64,000 nt of DNA from Mycolicibacterium diernhoferi (lineage in GTDB: Bacteria > Actinomycetota > Actinomycetes > Mycobacteriales > Mycobacteriaceae): assembly GCF_019456655.1 (NCBI RefSeq), contig NZ_CP080332.1, forward strand, positions 5,394,001 to 5,458,000, given 5' to 3'. Numbering within the stretch: position 1 is the stretch's first letter; every line of letters begins with the position of its first letter. Shown here piece after piece: positions 44,660-53,874 of this stretch. Below the pieces are notes generated by a model. That model searched no databases. It was not told the DNA's origin and saw only the letters and a list, made by a program, of their open reading frames with translations. Made by a program: the position numbers and the translations under genes.

Positions 44660-45772
44660 ATGAAGACCAACGCGGCGATTCTGTGGGAGTACGGCGGCGA
44701 CTGGACGGTCGAGGAGATCGACCTCGATCCTCCGGGTGACGGTGAGGTGCTGGTCTCCTGGGAGGCCACCGGTCTGTGCCACTCCGATGAGCACATCCGC
44801 ACCGGCGACCTGCCGGCCCCGCTGCCGCTGATCGGCGGCCACGAGGGAGCGGGCATCGTCCGCGAGGTCGGTGCCGGCGTGGTCGGGCTCGCCCCCGGCG
44901 ACCATGTCGTCGCCTCCTTCCTGCCCGCCTGCGGCCGCTGCCGGTTCTGTTCCACCGGCCACCAGAACCTGTGCGACCTGGGGGCCATGATCATGGCAGG
45001 CACCCAACTCGACGGGACGTATCGTCGGCACGTCAACGGCCAGGATGTCGGTGTGATGGCACTGGTCGGCACCTTCTCTCAGTACGGCACGGTGCCCGAG
45101 GCCTCGATCGTCAAGATCGACGACGACATCCCCCTGACCCGGGCCTGTCTGCTGGGCTGCGGTGTCACCACCGGGTGGGGTTCGGCGGTCAACACCGCCG
45201 ACGTGGCACCCGGCGACACCGTCGTCGTGATCGGTCTGGGTGGCATCGGCAGCGGAGCCGTCCAGGGGGCACGGCTGGCCGGCGCGGAGAAGATCATCGT
45301 GGTGGAACCCGTGGAGGCGAAGCGGGACTTGGCTTTCCGGTTCGGCGCTACGCACTTCGCGACCTCGATCGAGGAGGCCACCGCCCTGGTCGCCGACCTC
45401 ACCCGCGGGGTGATGGCCGATTCGGCCATCCTGACCGTCGGCCTGCTGCAGGGCGCGATGCTGGAGGAGGCCGCGAACATCATCCGCAAGGGCGGCGCGG
45501 TGGTGATGACCGCACTGTCCACGATGGCCGACAATCAGCCGACCCTGGGCATGATGATGTTCACCCTGTTCCAGAAGCGGTTACTGGGAAGCCTTTACGG
45601 GGAGGCCAATCCGCGCGCGGACATCCCGCGGCTGCTGTCGCTGTACCGCGAGGGCAAGCTCCTGCTCGACGAGACCGTCACCCACGAGTACAAGCTCGCG
45701 GAGGTCAACGAGGGCTACGAGGACATGCGGGAGGGCCGCAACATCCGCGGTGTGATCGTGCACGACCACTGA
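44660..45772 (+). CDS. NDMA-dependent-type zinc alcohol dehydrogenase (class III MDR)
   Basis: 370 residues of the medium-chain zinc dehydrogenase family. Catalytic zinc ligands lie in GLCHSDEH and GGHEGAGIV; the structural zinc is held by four Cys in PACGRCRFCSTGHQNLC. The NAD-binding motif is GLGGIGSGAVQGA. It is closest to the actinobacterial alcohol dehydrogenases that carry a tightly bound NAD and use an external acceptor. Such genes occur near steroid genes, but the substrate is open. It is convergent with the lipase gene, with 18 bp between the stops. Confidence 0.85.
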   Translation: MKTNAAILWEYGGDWTVEEIDLDPPGDGEVLVSWEATGLCHSDEHIRTGDLPAPLPLIGGHEGAGIVREVGAGVVGLAPGDHVVASFLPACGRCRFCSTGHQNLCDLGAMIMAGTQLDGTYRRHVNGQDVGVMALVGTFSQYGTVPEASIVKIDDDIPLTRACLLGCGVTTGWGSAVNTADVAPGDTVVVIGLGGIGSGAVQGARLAGAEKIIVVEPVEAKRDLAFRFGATHFATSIEEATALVADLTRGVMADSAILTVGLLQGAMLEEAANIIRKGGAVVMTALSTMADNQPTLGMMMFTLFQKRLLGSLYGEANPRADIPRLLSLYREGKLLLDETVTHEYKLAEVNEGYEDMREGRNIRGVIVHDH

Positions 45773-45790
45773 CCGGCCCGGGCCGAACCC

Positions 45791-47545
45791 TCAGGGCAGG
45801 AACAGGATCCCGTCGTCCGAGGCGGCCTTCATCAGCTGCGGGATGGTCAGCGCGCCGTAGCCGGTGTGCACGGGTCCCCGCTTGCTGCCCAGGAAGGGCA
45901 CGATGCCGGGGTTGGACTTGATGTCCAGGTGGTAGGCCTGCACGCCGGGCAGGTGGTACTGGAAAAAGTTGCCCAGGAAGTCCAGCATGAAGATCGCGCT
46001 GCCGATCAGCGTCTTGCCCCAGAGCTTGGAGACGTTGTACAGCGGGTTCATCGCGGCCGGGTCGCCGATCAGGACCATCGGCCCGTAGTGCGGCTTGCTG
46101 CCGCCGCCGGGAACGTAGGGCGGCATGAAGGGCTGCAGATAGGGCAGATCGGTGGCCATGGCCGTAGCGGAGCTGCCGTAGGTACCGATGTTGACGAACA
46201 TCGAGTCGGCACCGTTGCCGGGTACGCGGGCGTTCATGCCCGGCGCCTCGAAACCGATGCCGGCCAGGCCGGTCCGCTGCGCCACGAACTGGGCCTCCCA
46301 GCCGCCGAGCGAGTGACCGGTGACGAAGATGTCGTCGTCGGTGTAGCCCTGCAGCGCGGCCTCGGCACGCACCCGCTCGGCGAATTCCAGGGCGTCATAG
46401 AACGCCAGCGGGGTGGTCCGGGTGAAGATCACCTGCAGATCGGCGACGATCTGGGCGACGGTGATGAGCGGGTTGAACAGCAGGTGGCTGCCACCGGTGG
46501 TGCCCTGGTAGGCGATGATGATCTGCCCCTCCGGGGTCACCCAGGTCTTGGCGACCATACCGGAGAAGAACCTGGTCGCGGACAGCTGAAATCCGTTGAC
46601 GGTGAACGGAACCAGATTTCCGGGGGTCGAGCCGAGCACGTAGGACGCCGAGGACGCGTTGAGGAACTGTTCCACCGTCGGGGTCGGCCGGGTCGTCGGG
46701 CCGGTGTAGGTCATGGTCGGCACGGTGGGCTGGGCGACCGGCGTGCGGTGCAGCCCGATCAGCTTCTCGATCTCTCGGAAGACCCCGAAGATCAGATCGT
46801 TGACCACATTGAGGCCGTTGGGCAGCCCGTGACTGTTGGCGGAGGTGGTCAGGCTGAACACCTGCAATACCGCGTTGACCAGACGACCGGGAAGTTGCAG
46901 CACCTTTGCGATGGGCGACAACGGTTTCGGCGGGGTGGGTACCGTCGGGGTGGGCAGCGTGGGGTCGACAGCGGTGGAGACGACGGCGGCCGGTAGCGCG
47001 GGTGCGAGTGCGGTAGCGACTGCGGCGCTCGGAACCTCAAGCGTCAGAACACCGCCCGACGGCGCCGACAGCCGCGCACTGCTGATGCCCGCGCGGTGCG
47101 TCCGGACGGACTTCAGCAGGGGGCGGTTGAGCCGCCCGGCCTCGGTGTCATCCGTCGGCTCCGGCGCCGGAGTGTCGACGGCGGTGTCCGGCGAACCGGA
47201 ATCATCCTGCTGCTCTGTTGAGTTCGGGGCCTCGAGTTCCGGTGCTTGGCTGTCCAGATCGACTGCGGCGCGGTCGCGCAGTGACCTGCGGGGACCGGCC
47301 TTCCTGGGTTCGGTGCGGGCCGGTTCGGTGAGTTTGGGGCCCGCGTCGGCGGTATCCTTCGAATCCGATTCACCGGACGTGGCAGCGGTGCTCGGTGATT
47401 CCGACCCCGCGCTCTCGGAACCGGCAGACTCGGTGCCGGTGGTGTCCGCCCACGCCGCGGCGTGTACCGGCGCGAACACCAACCCCGCGGAGATCGCCAC
47501 CGCCGCCGCTCCGTACCCGAACGGCCTGACCTTCGACACACGCAT
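45791..47545 (-). CDS. Exported lipase/esterase (class 3-like) with long disordered N-terminal region
   Basis: 584 residues. The N-terminus has a Sec signal (basic start, then YGAAAVAISAGLVFAPVHA), then about 170 residues rich in Ser, Thr, Asp, Glu and Pro, probably disordered in the cell wall. The alpha/beta hydrolase domain has VTGHSLGGWEAQF with nucleophile Ser412 and a late His in YHLDIKSNP. This is the layout of mycobacterial PE-type or LIP-type exported lipases without the PE domain. It is on the same strand as fadA6 downstream of it in map order, but about 90 bp away. Confidence 0.85.
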   Translation of the reverse strand: MRVSKVRPFGYGAAAVAISAGLVFAPVHAAAWADTTGTESAGSESAGSESPSTAATSGESDSKDTADAGPKLTEPARTEPRKAGPRRSLRDRAAVDLDSQAPELEAPNSTEQQDDSGSPDTAVDTPAPEPTDDTEAGRLNRPLLKSVRTHRAGISSARLSAPSGGVLTLEVPSAAVATALAPALPAAVVSTAVDPTLPTPTVPTPPKPLSPIAKVLQLPGRLVNAVLQVFSLTTSANSHGLPNGLNVVNDLIFGVFREIEKLIGLHRTPVAQPTVPTMTYTGPTTRPTPTVEQFLNASSASYVLGSTPGNLVPFTVNGFQLSATRFFSGMVAKTWVTPEGQIIIAYQGTTGGSHLLFNPLITVAQIVADLQVIFTRTTPLAFYDALEFAERVRAEAALQGYTDDDIFVTGHSLGGWEAQFVAQRTGLAGIGFEAPGMNARVPGNGADSMFVNIGTYGSSATAMATDLPYLQPFMPPYVPGGGSKPHYGPMVLIGDPAAMNPLYNVSKLWGKTLIGSAIFMLDFLGNFFQYHLPGVQAYHLDIKSNPGIVPFLGSKRGPVHTGYGALTIPQLMKAASDDGILFLP

Positions 47546-47637
47546 CTCCTACCGATTCCAGCGCCACCCAAACTTTGACAATGCTCGATGTCAGAGTGAG
47601 AGTAGCGCTGGAATCGGTGCGGGATTGCGTTTTTCGG

Positions 47638-48798
47638 CTAGAGACGCTCGATGATGGTGACGTTGGCGGTGCCGCCGCCCTCACACATGGTCTGCAGGCC
47701 GTACCGACCACCGGTGCGCTCCAGGGTGTTCAGCATGGTGGCGAACAGCTTGGCGCCCGTCGCGCCGAGCGGATGCCCCAGCGCGATGGCGCCACCGTTG
47801 GGGTTGACCTTGGCCGGGTCCGCGCCGGTCTCCTTGATCCAGGCCTGCACCACCGGGGCGAACGCCTCGTTGATCTCGACGGTGTCGATGTCGTCGATCG
47901 ACAGACCGGTCTTCTCCAGCGCGTAGTGGGTGGCCGGGATGGGGCCGGTCAGCATGAACACCGGATCCGCGCCGCGGGCGCTGATGTGGTGAATACGGGC
48001 CCGCGGCTTCAGGTTGTGCTCCTTGACCGCCTTCTCCGAGGCGAGCAGCACCGCGCTGGCGCCGTCGGAGATCTGGCTGGCCATCGCCGCGGTCAGGCGG
48101 CCGCCCTCGACAAGGGTCTTGAGCCCGGCCATCTTCTCCAGCGTGGTGTCGCGCGGGCCCTCATCGATGGCGAACCCGGCCCCGTCGATCTGGACGGGAA
48201 TGATCTCGTTCTCGAAATGCCCGGCACGGATCGCCTCCTGGGCGCGCTGATGACTGGTCAGCGCGAACTTCTCCATGTCCTCGCGGGACAGATTCCACTT
48301 CTCGGCGATCATTTCCGAACCGCGGAACTGGGAGATCTCTTGGTCGCCGTAGCGGTGCAGCCAGCTCTTGGACTCGTTGGTGGGCGAGGTGAAGCCGAAC
48401 TGCTCACCGACGATCATGGCCGAGCTGATCGGGATCTGGCTCATGTTCTGCATGCCGCCGGCCACGATGACGTCGGCCGTACCGGACAGGATCGCCTGCG
48501 CGCCAAACGAAATGGCCTGCTGGCTGGAACCGCACTGGCGGTCCACAGTGACGCCGGGGACCTCTTCGGGGTATCCGGCGGCCAGCCAGGACAGTCGCGC
48601 GATGTTGCCGGCCTGCCCACCGATCGCATCCACACAACCGGCGATGACGTCGTCGACCGCACTCGGGTCCAGGTCGGTGCGCTCGAAGAGCCCGCGCCAG
48701 GCGGCCGCACCCAGATCGACCGGGTGCAGCCCGCTCAGCGATCCGCCGCGCTTGCCAACCGCGGTACGGACGGCATCGATGACGTACGCCTCAGCCAT
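47638..48798 (-). CDS. fadA6: Thiolase of the HIP (ring C/D) pathway
   Basis: 386 residues, orthologue of Rv3556c. FadA6 cleaves the ring-opened CoA ester to give smaller acyl-CoAs. Catalytic residues are Cys in VDRQCGSSQQA, Asn-Glu-Ala in EINEAFAPV, His in ALGHPLGATGAK and the late Cys in TMCEGGGTANV. AAGGAGAA lies before the ATG. It is ten bases downstream of kstR2 on the same strand, so the two are one KstR2-controlled unit. Confidence 0.94.
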   Translation of the reverse strand: MAEAYVIDAVRTAVGKRGGSLSGLHPVDLGAAAWRGLFERTDLDPSAVDDVIAGCVDAIGGQAGNIARLSWLAAGYPEEVPGVTVDRQCGSSQQAISFGAQAILSGTADVIVAGGMQNMSQIPISSAMIVGEQFGFTSPTNESKSWLHRYGDQEISQFRGSEMIAEKWNLSREDMEKFALTSHQRAQEAIRAGHFENEIIPVQIDGAGFAIDEGPRDTTLEKMAGLKTLVEGGRLTAAMASQISDGASAVLLASEKAVKEHNLKPRARIHHISARGADPVFMLTGPIPATHYALEKTGLSIDDIDTVEINEAFAPVVQAWIKETGADPAKVNPNGGAIALGHPLGATGAKLFATMLNTLERTGGRYGLQTMCEGGGTANVTIIERL

Positions 48799-48808
48799 GT
48801 GGTTCTCC

Positions 48809-49414
48809 TTAATGGGATTCTGCTTTGTTGGATTCTGCGGTTATGCCACCGAGCACGATGGCCAGATACTGTGCGCCGACTTGTTCGGCGGTCAACGGTC
48901 CGCCCGGTTGATACCAGCGGACCGACACCCAGGTGGTGTCGCGGATGAACCGGTACACCAGATCGACGTCCAGGTCGGGCCGGAACGCTCCGTCGGCGAT
49001 CCCCTCGTGCAGCAGGTCGATCCACATCTGACGCTGCTCGCGGTTGCGGTCGTCGACGAACCCGAACTGCGGCAGGTCGGACAACCGCTTGGCCTCGTCC
49101 TGGTAGATGACGACCTGCGCGTGCCGGTGCTCGATGGCCTCGAAGGAGGCCATGAACAGCCCCTTGAGCCGGTCCAGCGGTGTGGACTCGGCGGCCAGGA
49201 TCTGTTGATACCGCTCGAACAGCCAGTCCAGGAAGTCCTTGAGGACCTCCTCGACCATCTGCTCCTTGGACTTGAAATGGTGGTACAGACTGCCCGAGAG
49301 GATGCCCGCCGAATCGGCGATGTCCCGGACGGTGGTTGCCTTGAGGCCGCGCTCGGCGAACATCGTCGCGGCGAGCTTCAGGAGCTCGTCACGGCGGCTG
49401 GCCGGTGGGGTCAT
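48809..49414 (-). CDS. kstR2: TetR-family repressor of HIP degradation
   Basis: 201 residues, orthologue of Rv3557c. The N-terminal helix-turn-helix (FAERGLKATTVRDIADSAG, then GSLYHHFKSKE) is typical TetR, and the ligand domain holds the aromatic WYQPGGPL stretch. KstR2 represses itself, fadA6, the fadD3 and ipdF/fadE30 units and the echA20 unit, and leaves DNA when it binds HIP-CoA. Three matching boxes in this window support that. The ATG at 49414 has no clear Shine-Dalgarno, so the mRNA may be leaderless. Confidence 0.95.
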   Translation of the reverse strand: MTPPASRRDELLKLAATMFAERGLKATTVRDIADSAGILSGSLYHHFKSKEQMVEEVLKDFLDWLFERYQQILAAESTPLDRLKGLFMASFEAIEHRHAQVVIYQDEAKRLSDLPQFGFVDDRNREQRQMWIDLLHEGIADGAFRPDLDVDLVYRFIRDTTWVSVRWYQPGGPLTAEQVGAQYLAIVLGGITAESNKAESH

Positions 49415-49429
49415 TTGGACAGCTTACCA

Positions 49430-49443
49430 ACCAAGCACTTGCT
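49430..49443. promoter_or_regulatory. KstR2 operator of kstR2-fadA6
   Basis: ACCAAGCACTTGCT fits AnCAAGnnCTTGnT at all fixed positions and lies 15 bp upstream of the kstR2 ATG, as expected for autorepression. Confidence 0.92.
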
Positions 49444-49866
49444 AGGTCGAGCTACCAGGACATCCCGCCGGACCCACCGGAAAAGCAGGAGCCGACGCCC
49501 ATCCACAGGGCGCCACATGGACAGTTCCATTGTGATTTGCGTCACACCGACGTCGCGGCTCCTGGTTCGCTCAGTGGCCATCGGCCCACTGGCAGAGTCG
49601 ACTTTCGACCAGAATTTACCTAATAGCAACCCAGGTGTGGATGGTGCGCCGCCGAGCCTGCATCAACAACCGAGCCGGCGACACACCACAGCTAAGAAGG
49701 GCCCACCGATCCGTCACATCGCGCTCATCGGATAACCCCGCCAACCGGCTCCCCCGAGCACTCGCAGCTAACTAATTGCGATCGCATAAAACCCTCCTGT
49801 AGCTGTTGGGGCCTCATATTCTGAACAAGCTCGATCTCGCAGCTAATGACACACCCAGGGGGATCC
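49444..49866. other. Intergenic region between kstR2 and the GjpA-like gene
   Basis: About 420 bp with no convincing gene. The part from 49600 to 49860 is AT-richer than the surroundings (for example TAACTAATTG near 49770) and must hold the promoter of the exported protein gene. A G-run (GGGGGA) serves as ribosome site just before 49867. No further KstR or KstR2 box is seen. Confidence 0.5.
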
Positions 49867-51822
49867 ATGGACATTTCAGCCCGTTCCTATTTCACTACCG
49901 GGGTTACGTTCACGGTCGCCGGCGCTATCGCGTTGGCACCGCTGGCCATCCCCACCGAGGGGCGCACGATCGCCCTTCCCAGCGTCTCGACCTCCACCGC
50001 CGACGTCCGGCTCAGCGCCGTCATCAACCCCGCCCATGTCGATGCGCTGATCACCGCACTGCGAAGCGGGTTGGCCGAGGTCACCACCGGGCTCGACAAC
50101 ATCACCACCCAAACCGGGATCGGCCTGAACAATGTGCTCACCAGGACCCAGGCACTCAACACGGGACTGTGGAACAGGCTCATCGAAGCCGCCGGCCCCG
50201 GGGCGTTGGGCGCCCTGGTCGCGGCCTTGGGCAGCTACTCCGAGGCGAGTCTGGCGTTGACCGCGTCCAGCATCGAAGGTGCCGCGGGCTCGTTGCTCGT
50301 GCTGCCCGGAGATGTCACCGACATCATCGGCAGCACGCTGATCGGTTCGCTCAACACGGCGCTGTACGCCATCACCGACGTGGTCAACAATCCGCTGAGG
50401 CTGGCGAGTTACACCGGACTGCTGGCCGGCGTGGTGAACATCGTCGGCGACATCTTGGTCGCACAGGACCCGAACTACAGCACCGGACTGCTTCCCGGCC
50501 CCAGTGGACACCTGGGACTGGTCGGTACCGCTCTCAACTCGACCCTGGGAGCCGTCATCAACGTTGTGGGCCTGGGCAGTGACGGACTGACCGGTCAGAT
50601 CAATCTCGCCGTCGACTCGCTGTCCAGTGCACTGGACAATCTCGCCCAGCAGAGCGGCAGTGGACTTGTCACCGGGCTCGTCGGCCTCATCCAAGGACTG
50701 GCGCTGAACCCGATCCAGATCATCAACAACACCGCAGTCGTCGGTGGTCTGGTCAATATCGGTCTGCCTGTCTTCGCAGCACTGAACCCCCTTCTGACCT
50801 CGGCCGCCGACGCTGTCGTCGGTGTCCAGACCGGTCTCAACATCGCGTTGAACGCCATCGGCAACGATCCGCTGGACCTGGCGAGCTACACCACCGCCCT
50901 GGGCGGGCTCTTCAACGGCGGATTCGACGTGACGAGCGCGGCCATCATGGCCGGCACCAGCCTGGCCGCGGCACCGGTCAATGTCCTGGCGGGCGTCACC
51001 AACACCACCGCCGCACTCATCACCGCGTTGACCACCAATCTCACCGAGACGGTCGCCGGCCTGCTCAACCAGGTCGGCCTCGGTGCCGCGGCAGAGGCGG
51101 CGCTGTCGCTGGGCGTGCAGATCAACGAGGCGGTCAACGGTGTTGCCGAATTCGTCGCCGGCGATGTGCTCGGCGGCATCGCGGGTCTGATCAACGATGC
51201 CAATGACAATCTCCAGGCGCTCAACAACGATGCCAGGAACGCGATAAACGACCTGCTCGGTTACACCCCGCCGTTGGGGTTGCAGCAGGTGCAGACCGAA
51301 GCCGTGGAAGAAGGTCCCGGCGATGGTGTCTCCGAGGACGGCGTCTCCGGCGATGGCGAACTCGAGTCCACGCTCGTCGACACCACGCTGGTCAGTGGCA
51401 GGTCCGCACCGGTGCTGCCCGACGAGGACCTCGCGGTGTCGGACGAGGAGGAGGGTGACGGCTCGCTCGATGGTTCCGGTGACGACGCCACCAACGACGA
51501 CGCCACCAACGAGGAGGGGCCACTCGACGGTGCCACCGACGACGGTTCTCTCGACGGTGCCGGCGAGGACGAGGACGACGTGGCCAACGTCGACAAGGAC
51601 TCCCGCGATGCCGGCAGCCTCGATGACGACGCGGCCAACGACGACGGCGATGAGGGAGTCGACACCAAGAAGGCCGGCGTCAAGGGATCCGGCAACAAGA
51701 ACGCAGGCAAGACCGGCGCCGGCGACAACGATTCCGGTGGCGATTCCGACGCCGGCGGCTCCGACAGCGGCAGCGACGGTGACAGCGGCAACACCGGAGG
51801 TGGTGACTCCGGCAACGACTGA
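49867..51822 (+). CDS. Exported GjpA/PE_PGRS-like surface protein with acidic repeat tail
   Basis: About 651 residues. After a hydrophobic signal (TTGVTFTVAGAIALAPLA) comes a long, mildly hydrophobic Ala/Leu/Gly/Asn/Thr region (about 40-490) with repeated 'LASYTxxLxG' and 'GxVNxxxxxLV' units. This resembles proteins annotated as GjpA-type outer membrane porins of mycolic-acid bacteria. The last ~160 residues are an acidic Asp/Gly/Ser/Thr tail with a tandem DDATN unit and a Lys/Gly patch. It stands where M. tuberculosis has PPE64 in the steroid region. A porin or adhesin role is inferred only from family resemblance. A strong hairpin follows the stop. Confidence 0.7.
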   Translation: MDISARSYFTTGVTFTVAGAIALAPLAIPTEGRTIALPSVSTSTADVRLSAVINPAHVDALITALRSGLAEVTTGLDNITTQTGIGLNNVLTRTQALNTGLWNRLIEAAGPGALGALVAALGSYSEASLALTASSIEGAAGSLLVLPGDVTDIIGSTLIGSLNTALYAITDVVNNPLRLASYTGLLAGVVNIVGDILVAQDPNYSTGLLPGPSGHLGLVGTALNSTLGAVINVVGLGSDGLTGQINLAVDSLSSALDNLAQQSGSGLVTGLVGLIQGLALNPIQIINNTAVVGGLVNIGLPVFAALNPLLTSAADAVVGVQTGLNIALNAIGNDPLDLASYTTALGGLFNGGFDVTSAAIMAGTSLAAAPVNVLAGVTNTTAALITALTTNLTETVAGLLNQVGLGAAAEAALSLGVQINEAVNGVAEFVAGDVLGGIAGLINDANDNLQALNNDARNAINDLLGYTPPLGLQQVQTEAVEEGPGDGVSEDGVSGDGELESTLVDTTLVSGRSAPVLPDEDLAVSDEEEGDGSLDGSGDDATNDDATNEEGPLDGATDDGSLDGAGEDEDDVANVDKDSRDAGSLDDDAANDDGDEGVDTKKAGVKGSGNKNAGKTGAGDNDSGGDSDAGGSDSGSDGDSGNTGGGDSGND

Positions 51823-51840
51823 CCACCGACAACGATCACA

Positions 51841-51872
51841 AAAGGGGCCCGCTCACCAGAGCGGGCCCCTTT
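51841..51872. terminator. Perfect bidirectional hairpin terminator
   Basis: Arms of 14 bases (51841-51854 and 51859-51872) are exact complements around an ACCA loop. With an A-run before and a T-run after the GC stem, it can end transcription from both sides, that is, of the GjpA-like gene and of the convergent ipdF. Confidence 0.92.
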
Positions 51873-51890
51873 CATGTCTGGGCGGTCATC

Positions 51891-52682
51891 TCAGGCGCGC
51901 TGGCTGGACACCGAGATCACTTCACCGGTCAGGTAGCTGGAGTAGTCGCTGGCCAGGAAGGCGATGGTGGCCGCGACCTCCCACGGCTCGGCGGCGCGGC
52001 CGAACGCCTCGTCACCGGCGAGCCGGTCCAGCAGCTCCGCCGAGGAGGTCTTCTCCAGGAACTTGTGCCGGGCGATACTCGGGGACACCGCGTTGATCCG
52101 CACCCCATACTCGACGGCTTCGATTGCGCTGCAACGGGTCAGCGCCATCACCCCGGCCTTGGCCGCGGCGTAGTGCGACTGCGAGTGCTGCGCACGCCAG
52201 CCCAGCACGCTGGCGTTGTTCACGATGACGCCGCCGTGCGGGGCCTCCCGGAAGTAGCGCAGCGTGGCGCGGGTGGCCCGCATGACCGAGGTGAGGGTGA
52301 CGTTGAGGACGCGGTCCCACTCGTCGTCGGTCATGTCGATGACCGGGGTCTGTCCGCCCAGGCCGGCATTGTTGACGAGCACGTCCAACCGACCGGCCTT
52401 GGCCACGGCCTCGGTGATCAGGTTGTCGACGGCCTCGGTGGAGGTCACATCGCACACCACCGACTCGACCCGGCCCAGCCCGAGTGCGGCGAGTTCGTCG
52501 CGGGTCTCGCCCAGGCGACGCTCGTGGAAGTCGGAGACCACCACGTCGGCGCCCTCCAACAGCGCGCGGCGCGCGGTGGTGGAGCCGATGCCGGTTCCGG
52601 CGGCGGCGGTCACCAGGACCACCTTGCCCTTCAGAAGTCCGTGTCCGGCAATCTCTTCCGGCGCTACAGACAGATCAGTCAC
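51891..52682 (-). CDS. ipdF: Short-chain dehydrogenase of the HIP pathway
   Basis: About 263 residues, orthologue of Rv3559c. IpdF oxidises the hydroxyl group formed on the two-ring CoA intermediate. SDR motifs are TAAAGTGIGSTTARRA, NNAGLGGQTPV, Ser in NNASVLGW and YAAAK. The start is a GTG at 52682 in GTGA overlap with fadE30; the longer open frame is a shadow of fadE30. It is the second gene of the fadE30-ipdF unit under KstR2. Confidence 0.92.
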   Translation of the reverse strand: MTDLSVAPEEIAGHGLLKGKVVLVTAAAGTGIGSTTARRALLEGADVVVSDFHERRLGETRDELAALGLGRVESVVCDVTSTEAVDNLITEAVAKAGRLDVLVNNAGLGGQTPVIDMTDDEWDRVLNVTLTSVMRATRATLRYFREAPHGGVIVNNASVLGWRAQHSQSHYAAAKAGVMALTRCSAIEAVEYGVRINAVSPSIARHKFLEKTSSAELLDRLAGDEAFGRAAEPWEVAATIAFLASDYSSYLTGEVISVSSQRA

Positions 52683-53827
52683 CCTTTGGCCTCTCGGGGT
52701 AGGCCGAGCACCCGCTCGGCGATGATGTTGCGTTGGATCTCGTTGGAGCCGCCGTAGATGGTGTCCGAGCGGGAGAACAGGTACAGCCGCTGCCACTCGT
52801 CGAACTCACCGTCGGCCAGGGTCAGCCCGGCCATGCCCTGCACGTCCATGGCGATCTCGCCGAGCTCACGATGCCAGTTGGCCCACAACAGCTTCGACAC
52901 GTTATCTTGCCCGGGCTGTTCGACGTCCATGGTGGCCAGCGAGTAGGACCGCATGGCCTTCAGCCCCGTCCAGGACCGGGTCAGCCGCTCGCGGATCAGC
53001 GGGTCGTCGGCGGCGCCGGTGCGCTTGGCCAGCTCGACCAGATTGGAATGCTCACGGGCGTACCGGATCTGCTGACCCAGCGTGGAAACGCCACGCTCGA
53101 AGGTCAGGGTGCCCATGGCGACCCGCCAGCCGTCGCCCGGTTCACCGACCACCAGGGAGGCATCGGTGCGGGCGTCGTCGAAGAACACCTCGTTGAACTC
53201 GGAGTCGCCGGTGAGCTGGATGATCGGGCGGATCTGCACACCCGGCTGATCCAGCGGCACGAGCAGATAGGACAGCCCGGCGTGCCGCTTGGAACCCTTC
53301 TCGGTGCGCGCCACCACGAAGCACCACTGCGCCCAGTGCGCCAGCGAGGTCCACACCTTCTGGCCATTGATCACCCATTCGTCGCCGACGAGTTCGGCCG
53401 AAGTGGAGACGTTGGCCAGATCGCTGCCCGCCCCGGGCTCGGAGTAGCCCTGGCTCCACAGCTCGGTGACGTCGAGGATCTTGGGCAGGAAGCGCTGCTG
53501 CTGTTCGGGCGTGCCGTACGCGATCAGAGTGGGGCCGAGCAGTTCCTCGCCGAAGTGGTTGACCTTGTCGGGGGCGTCGGCCTTGGCGTATTCCTCGTAG
53601 AACGCCACCCGGTGGGCGACGGTCAGCCCGCGGCCACCGTGCTCCTCGGGCCAGCCCAGGCAGGTCAGACCCGCGGCGGCCAGATGCTGGTTCCACGCAC
53701 GCCGTTCCTCGAATGCCTCATGCTCGCGCCCCGGGCCTCCGAGGCCCTTGAGCGCTGCGTATTCGCCGACCAGATTATCGGCCAGCCATTGCCGGACCTC
53801 GGCCCGGAAGTCCTCGACCTCTATCAC
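52679..53827 (-). CDS. fadE30: Acyl-CoA dehydrogenase of the HIP pathway
   Basis: 382 residues, orthologue of Rv3560c, which dehydrogenates the propanoate side chain of HIP-CoA. It has the full acyl-CoA dehydrogenase layout: YSEPGAGSDLANV in the middle domain and the C-terminal YGGSNEIQRNIIAERVLGLP motif. The start is a GTG at 53827, 16 bp from the KstR2 box and divergent from fadD3. Confidence 0.93.
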   Translation of the reverse strand: MIEVEDFRAEVRQWLADNLVGEYAALKGLGGPGREHEAFEERRAWNQHLAAAGLTCLGWPEEHGGRGLTVAHRVAFYEEYAKADAPDKVNHFGEELLGPTLIAYGTPEQQQRFLPKILDVTELWSQGYSEPGAGSDLANVSTSAELVGDEWVINGQKVWTSLAHWAQWCFVVARTEKGSKRHAGLSYLLVPLDQPGVQIRPIIQLTGDSEFNEVFFDDARTDASLVVGEPGDGWRVAMGTLTFERGVSTLGQQIRYAREHSNLVELAKRTGAADDPLIRERLTRSWTGLKAMRSYSLATMDVEQPGQDNVSKLLWANWHRELGEIAMDVQGMAGLTLADGEFDEWQRLYLFSRSDTIYGGSNEIQRNIIAERVLGLPREAKG

Positions 53828-53843
53828 CCTTGTAGGCTAACCT

Positions 53844-53857
53844 ACCAAGCACTTGCT
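53844..53857. promoter_or_regulatory. KstR2 operator of fadD3 and fadE30
   Basis: ACCAAGCACTTGCT is identical to the box in front of kstR2 and fits AnCAAGnnCTTGnT exactly. It is centred in the 47-bp gap between the divergent starts of fadE30 and fadD3, so a single site can control both units. Confidence 0.93.
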
Positions 53858-53874
53858 TTGTTAGAGGAGCGTCA

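Noticed and set aside
45774..45785. CGGCCCGGGCCG palindrome between convergent genes
   Set aside because: There is no loop and no T-run, so it cannot form a good terminator hairpin; common in GC-rich DNA.
51480..51800. Repeats in the tail of the GjpA-like gene as a possible CRISPR or mobile repeat
   Set aside because: The repeats are short, in frame and encode Asp/Thr/Asn and Gly units; no constant spacer length.
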